A stretch of 7,015 nucleotides of DNA. Origin: Ruminococcaceae bacterium UBA6842. Its GTDB lineage: Bacteria; Bacillota; Clostridia; Oscillospirales; Acutalibacteraceae. The stretch covers positions 1-7,015 of the forward strand of contig DKDS01000103.1 in assembly GCA_002451855.1 (NCBI GenBank), given 5' to 3'. Positions 4,429 to 7,015 of this stretch are shown piece by piece; the first letter of the stretch is position 1; every line of letters starts with the position of its first letter. Position numbers and translations under genes: made by a program. Under the pieces are notes generated by a model, which was given only the letters and a program-made list of their open reading frames with translations, was not told where the DNA came from and did not search any database.

Positions 4429-6198
4429 ATGATACCTGAGGATATAATAAACGAAATAAAGTACAGAAATGACATTGAAACCGCCGTTTCACAGTATGTG
4501 AATTTAAAAAGACGGGGTAAAAATTTGGTGGGTCTTTGTCCGTTCCACAGCGAAAAAACACCGTCATTTACGGTCTACCCCGAAAACGGTTCGTTTTACT
4601 GCTTCGGCTGCGGCGCCGGCGGCGATGTTTTCACTTTTACGGGACTTATTGAAAATCTTGATTATATAGAATCGGTAAAGCTTTTGGCAGAGCGTTCGGG
4701 CGTTGCGCTGCCGCAGGACGGATACGACGATTCTATGCAAAAGCTTAAAAATACTATTTATGATATAAACCGTGATACGGCAAGGTTCTTCCATTCATAT
4801 TTGATGTCGGCGGACGGTAAATGGGCGCTTGATTATTTGTACGGCAGAGGACTTACGCTAAAAACAATAAAGCATTTCGGACTCGGCGCCGCGCCCGACA
4901 GCTGGGACGCGCTCATTAAGCATTTAAAGTCGAAGGGCTACCGTGAGAGTGATATGATTGCCGCAAATGTGGTCGGCAAAAGTCAGAGAGGAAGCCTTTA
5001 CGACCGTTTCAGAAAACGGGTAATGTTCCCCATTATTAATATAAGGGGAAATATAATCGCTTTCAGCGGCAGGGCAATGCCCGGTGAGGACAAGCAGGGC
5101 GGAAAATATGTAAACACGGCGGATACGCCCGTTTATAAAAAAAGCGCAAATCTTTTCGGAATGAATTTTGCCAAAAATGCCTGTGCGGAACGGGTGATAC
5201 TGGTTGAGGGGAATATGGATGTTATTTCGCTTCATCAGGCAGGGTTTACAAATACCGTAGCTCCGCTCGGTACCGCTTTTACAACGGAGCAGGCGAACCT
5301 GCTTGCCCGTTATACAAAGGAAATAGTGCTTATGCTTGACGCGGACGCAGCAGGGCAAAAGGCAATCAAACGGGCAACGGAGCTTTTACAGAATACCGGA
5401 CTTTCGGTAAGGGTTGTGGTAATCCCCGACGGCAAGGACCCCGACGAATATATAAAAAAGAACGGGGCGGACAGATTTTCGGCGCTTTTAAGCGGAGCTG
5501 TAAGCGATATGGAATACAAGCTTCTTACCGCGGCGGCAGGCATAGACCTCGCGAGCGACGACGGACGGCTTAAATATCTTGCGGCGGCGGCGGAAATAAT
5601 TGCCGAGGACGAGGATATAATGGCAAGGGATGTCTACATCGGGAAAATGTGCGAAAAATACGGCGTTTCAAGAACCGCGCTTACCGCAAAGGTTGAGGAA
5701 ATACGCAGAAAAAACCGCCGTATTAAAAAGCAAAAGGAAATTACCGATATAATAAGACCGAAATTCACAAAGGACGATATAAATCCCGAGCGCAGAAGCT
5801 CTCCTAAAGGAACTGCGGCGGAGGAAACGCTTATTGCGGTGCTTTTAAAGCACCCCGACCTATACAAAAAGGCGAAGTCGGAGCTTCCGCCCGAAAAAAT
5901 GATAACCTCGCTTAATCGGCGCATTTACGAAATAATAATAGAGGCACTGGACAGCGGAAGGTCGCTTGATATATCGCTTTTCGCGCAAAGGCTTATTCCG
6001 GCGGAAATAGGGTATCTCGTGGCGCTTCAGAACGGCGATAAGGCAGATAAAAATGCGGAAATTGTATTAAGAGATTGCATAAGGGTAATATTAGAAGAGG
6101 ATATTATTTCCGCAGGCGGTCAAAAGGACGCCACTGTCGAGGACTGGGCGGAAAACCTTAAAAATATAATCGACATCAAAGCGAAAGGAAAAACATAA
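4429..6198 (+). CDS. dnaG: DNA primase
   Basis: DnaG makes the RNA primers for the leading and lagging strands and works with the replicative helicase. The 589 residues show all three domains. The N-terminal zinc domain has CPFHSEKTPSF (37-47) and FYCFGCGAGGDVFTF (56-70), with ligands Cys37, His40, Cys58 and Cys61. The polymerase core has YDRFRKRVMFPI (191-202), AFSGRA (211-216), the TOPRIM Glu260 in VEGNMDV, Asp304 and Asp306 in LMLDADAAG, and DGKDPDEY (334-341). After a basic linker (about 425-460), the C-terminal helicase-interaction domain runs from about 463 (AAEETLIAVLLKHPDLY...). Length is normal for Firmicutes. ATG 4429 has an SD (AAAGGGGG, 4414-4421) seven bases upstream. dnaG lies 20 bases after dgt, and its stop is immediately followed by the rpoD ATG. 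No missing catalytic residues. Confidence 0.98.
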   Translation: MIPEDIINEIKYRNDIETAVSQYVNLKRRGKNLVGLCPFHSEKTPSFTVYPENGSFYCFGCGAGGDVFTFTGLIENLDYIESVKLLAERSGVALPQDGYDDSMQKLKNTIYDINRDTARFFHSYLMSADGKWALDYLYGRGLTLKTIKHFGLGAAPDSWDALIKHLKSKGYRESDMIAANVVGKSQRGSLYDRFRKRVMFPIINIRGNIIAFSGRAMPGEDKQGGKYVNTADTPVYKKSANLFGMNFAKNACAERVILVEGNMDVISLHQAGFTNTVAPLGTAFTTEQANLLARYTKEIVLMLDADAAGQKAIKRATELLQNTGLSVRVVVIPDGKDPDEYIKKNGADRFSALLSGAVSDMEYKLLTAAAGIDLASDDGRLKYLAAAAEIIAEDEDIMARDVYIGKMCEKYGVSRTALTAKVEEIRRKNRRIKKQKEITDIIRPKFTKDDINPERRSSPKGTAAEETLIAVLLKHPDLYKKAKSELPPEKMITSLNRRIYEIIIEALDSGRSLDISLFAQRLIPAEIGYLVALQNGDKADKNAEIVLRDCIRVILEEDIISAGGQKDATVEDWAENLKNIIDIKAKGKT

Positions 6199-7015
6199 AT
6201 GGAACAGAACAGCAAAATAAAGGAAAAAGAAGTTAAAAACATTCAAAACCCCGCAGAGGAATATGACCCCGAGGAGGAAAAGGATATAACAATAGACGAT
6301 ATTGAAAACGCTCCCGATAATCCGGAGGAGCTTTTCTCGGAGCCTCCCACGCTTGATATTGATTTTGACGAAGAGCCTACCGATGATGAATTAAAGCTTG
6401 AGGAAATGGATATTGACGCACTTAACGACGATTTAAGTATGGACAATATGAACCTCGACGACCCCGTAAAGATTTATCTCCGTGAAATAGGCAGAGTTCC
6501 GCTTTTGTCCTCCGACGAGGAAATAGAGCTTGCGGTCAAGATATCCGAGGGAGACGAATACGCAAAGCAGCGTCTTACCGAGGCTAACCTCCGACTTGTT
6601 GTAAGCATTGCCAAGAAGTATGTGGGCAGGGGAATGTATTTCCTTGACCTTATACAGGAGGGAAATGTGGGTCTTATAAAGGCGGTTGACAAGTTTGACT
6701 ATAAAAAAGGCTTTAAATTTTCAACCTATGCCACATGGTGGATAAGGCAGGCAATAACAAGAGCCATTGCGGATCAGGCAAGAACGATAAGAATACCCGT
6801 TCATATGGTTGAGACCATAAACAGGCTCAAAAAGGTCCAAAGCCAGCTTTTGCACGAAAACGGCGTGGAGCCGAGTGAGGAGCTTATCGCCGAAAAAATG
6901 GATTTGCCCGTTGAGCGTGTGCGTGAGATAATGCGTGTGGCGCAGGAGCCTGTTTCCATGGAAACGCCGATAGGACCCGAGGAGGATTCCCGTCTTATGG
7001 ACTTTATAAGGGATG
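6199..7015 (+). CDS. rpoD: RNA polymerase primary sigma factor RpoD/SigA (C-terminus outside window)
   Basis: The frame runs from ATG 6199 to the window edge (272 residues). Region 1.2 is seen as NLDDPVKIYLREIGRVPLLSS (85-105). Region 2 is nearly invariant: EANLRLVVSIAKKYVGRGM (128-146), FLDLIQEGNVGLIKAVDKFDY (148-168), and the -10-reading FSTYATWWIRQAITRAIADQ (174-193), followed by ARTIRIPVHMVETIN (194-208). Region 3 begins with QSQLLHENGVEPSEELIAEKM and reaches AQEPVSMETPIG. Region 4, which reads the -35, is not in the window. The usual N-terminal region 1.1 fold is not recognisable; residues 20-89 are instead strongly acidic, with 31 Asp/Glu and only two Lys. The start codon abuts the dnaG stop (TAAATG, 6196-6201), with AAAGGA (6184-6189) as SD inside dnaG. 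The near-invariant region 2 and the dnaG neighbour support a primary, not alternative, sigma. Confidence 0.96.
   Translation, partial: MEQNSKIKEKEVKNIQNPAEEYDPEEEKDITIDDIENAPDNPEELFSEPPTLDIDFDEEPTDDELKLEEMDIDALNDDLSMDNMNLDDPVKIYLREIGRVPLLSSDEEIELAVKISEGDEYAKQRLTEANLRLVVSIAKKYVGRGMYFLDLIQEGNVGLIKAVDKFDYKKGFKFSTYATWWIRQAITRAIADQARTIRIPVHMVETINRLKKVQSQLLHENGVEPSEELIAEKMDLPVERVREIMRVAQEPVSMETPIGPEEDSRLMDFIRD

Noticed and set aside
4600..4625. GC-rich palindromic run (GGCGCC and GGCGGC repeats)
   Set aside because: It encodes the Cys-Gly-Ala-Gly-Gly of the DnaG zinc domain; base composition follows glycine/alanine codons, with no regulatory context.
4924..5358. A 144-codon open frame on the minus strand
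   Set aside because: It is fully antisense to the catalytic core of dnaG, with no family signal; it is a shadow frame.
6243..6446. A serine-rich minus-strand open frame
   Set aside because: It is the complement of the Asp/Glu-rich codons of the RpoD acidic tail; low complexity, no start signal.
1..7015. Search for mobile elements, CRISPR arrays, tRNAs, riboswitches, phage genes or defence systems
   Set aside because: None seen by eye on either strand; genes are tightly packed core genes in one orientation and gaps are under 80 bases.

Overview
The window reads as an ordinary chromosomal core-gene region of an endospore-forming member of the Clostridia (Firmicutes). The evidence is a complete spoIIR (sporulation-specific activator of the sigma-E pathway), a zinc-type ribosomal protein L31 like that of Bacillus, strong purine-rich Shine-Dalgarno (SD) sites, and the linked order dgt-dnaG-rpoD, which I recall from Clostridia. 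Codon use is rich in ATA, AGA/AGG and GGC. This fits a mid-GC gut-type clostridium (Oscillospirales/Ruminococcaceae-like), but the lineage call is inference. All genes lie on the + strand and are tightly packed. I see no mobile element, CRISPR array, tRNA, rRNA or sign of transfer.

Layout. Bases 1-175 hold the C-terminal end of a VanZ-like membrane protein, whose stop codon overlaps the start of ispE (162-1001, isoprenoid precursor synthesis). A 53-base gap (1002-1054) contains an inverted repeat that buries the ribosome binding site of spoIIR (1055-1678). Next comes rpmE (1747-1947), an isolated unit with its own sigma-A-type promoter (1684-1712) and a clear intrinsic terminator (1962-1997). 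A translationally coupled pair follows: a YigZ/IMPACT-family protein (2018-2665) and a SanA/YdcF-type DUF218 membrane protein (2662-3333). After a 79-base AT-rich gap with two overlapping TATAAT boxes comes the replication/transcription cluster: a dGTPase-like HD hydrolase (3413-4408), primase dnaG (4429-6198) and the primary sigma factor rpoD (6199 to the window end, C-terminus missing). The longest non-coding gap is under 80 bases, so there is no large unexplained stretch.

How the genes relate. dgt-dnaG-rpoD is a small 'macromolecular synthesis' type operon joining nucleotide-pool control, primer synthesis and housekeeping transcription. ispE (isoprenoid carrier supply), VanZ-like and SanA-like proteins all touch the cell envelope but are not obviously one system. 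spoIIR signals from forespore to mother cell. I did not find a convincing new biological system. The observations most worth a second look are the SD-sequestering hairpin upstream of spoIIR with a possible sigma-F promoter inside it, the lack of a recognisable region 1.1 in RpoD (replaced by a short, extremely acidic tail), and a possible promoter embedded in the rpmE terminator that would feed the YigZ/SanA pair.
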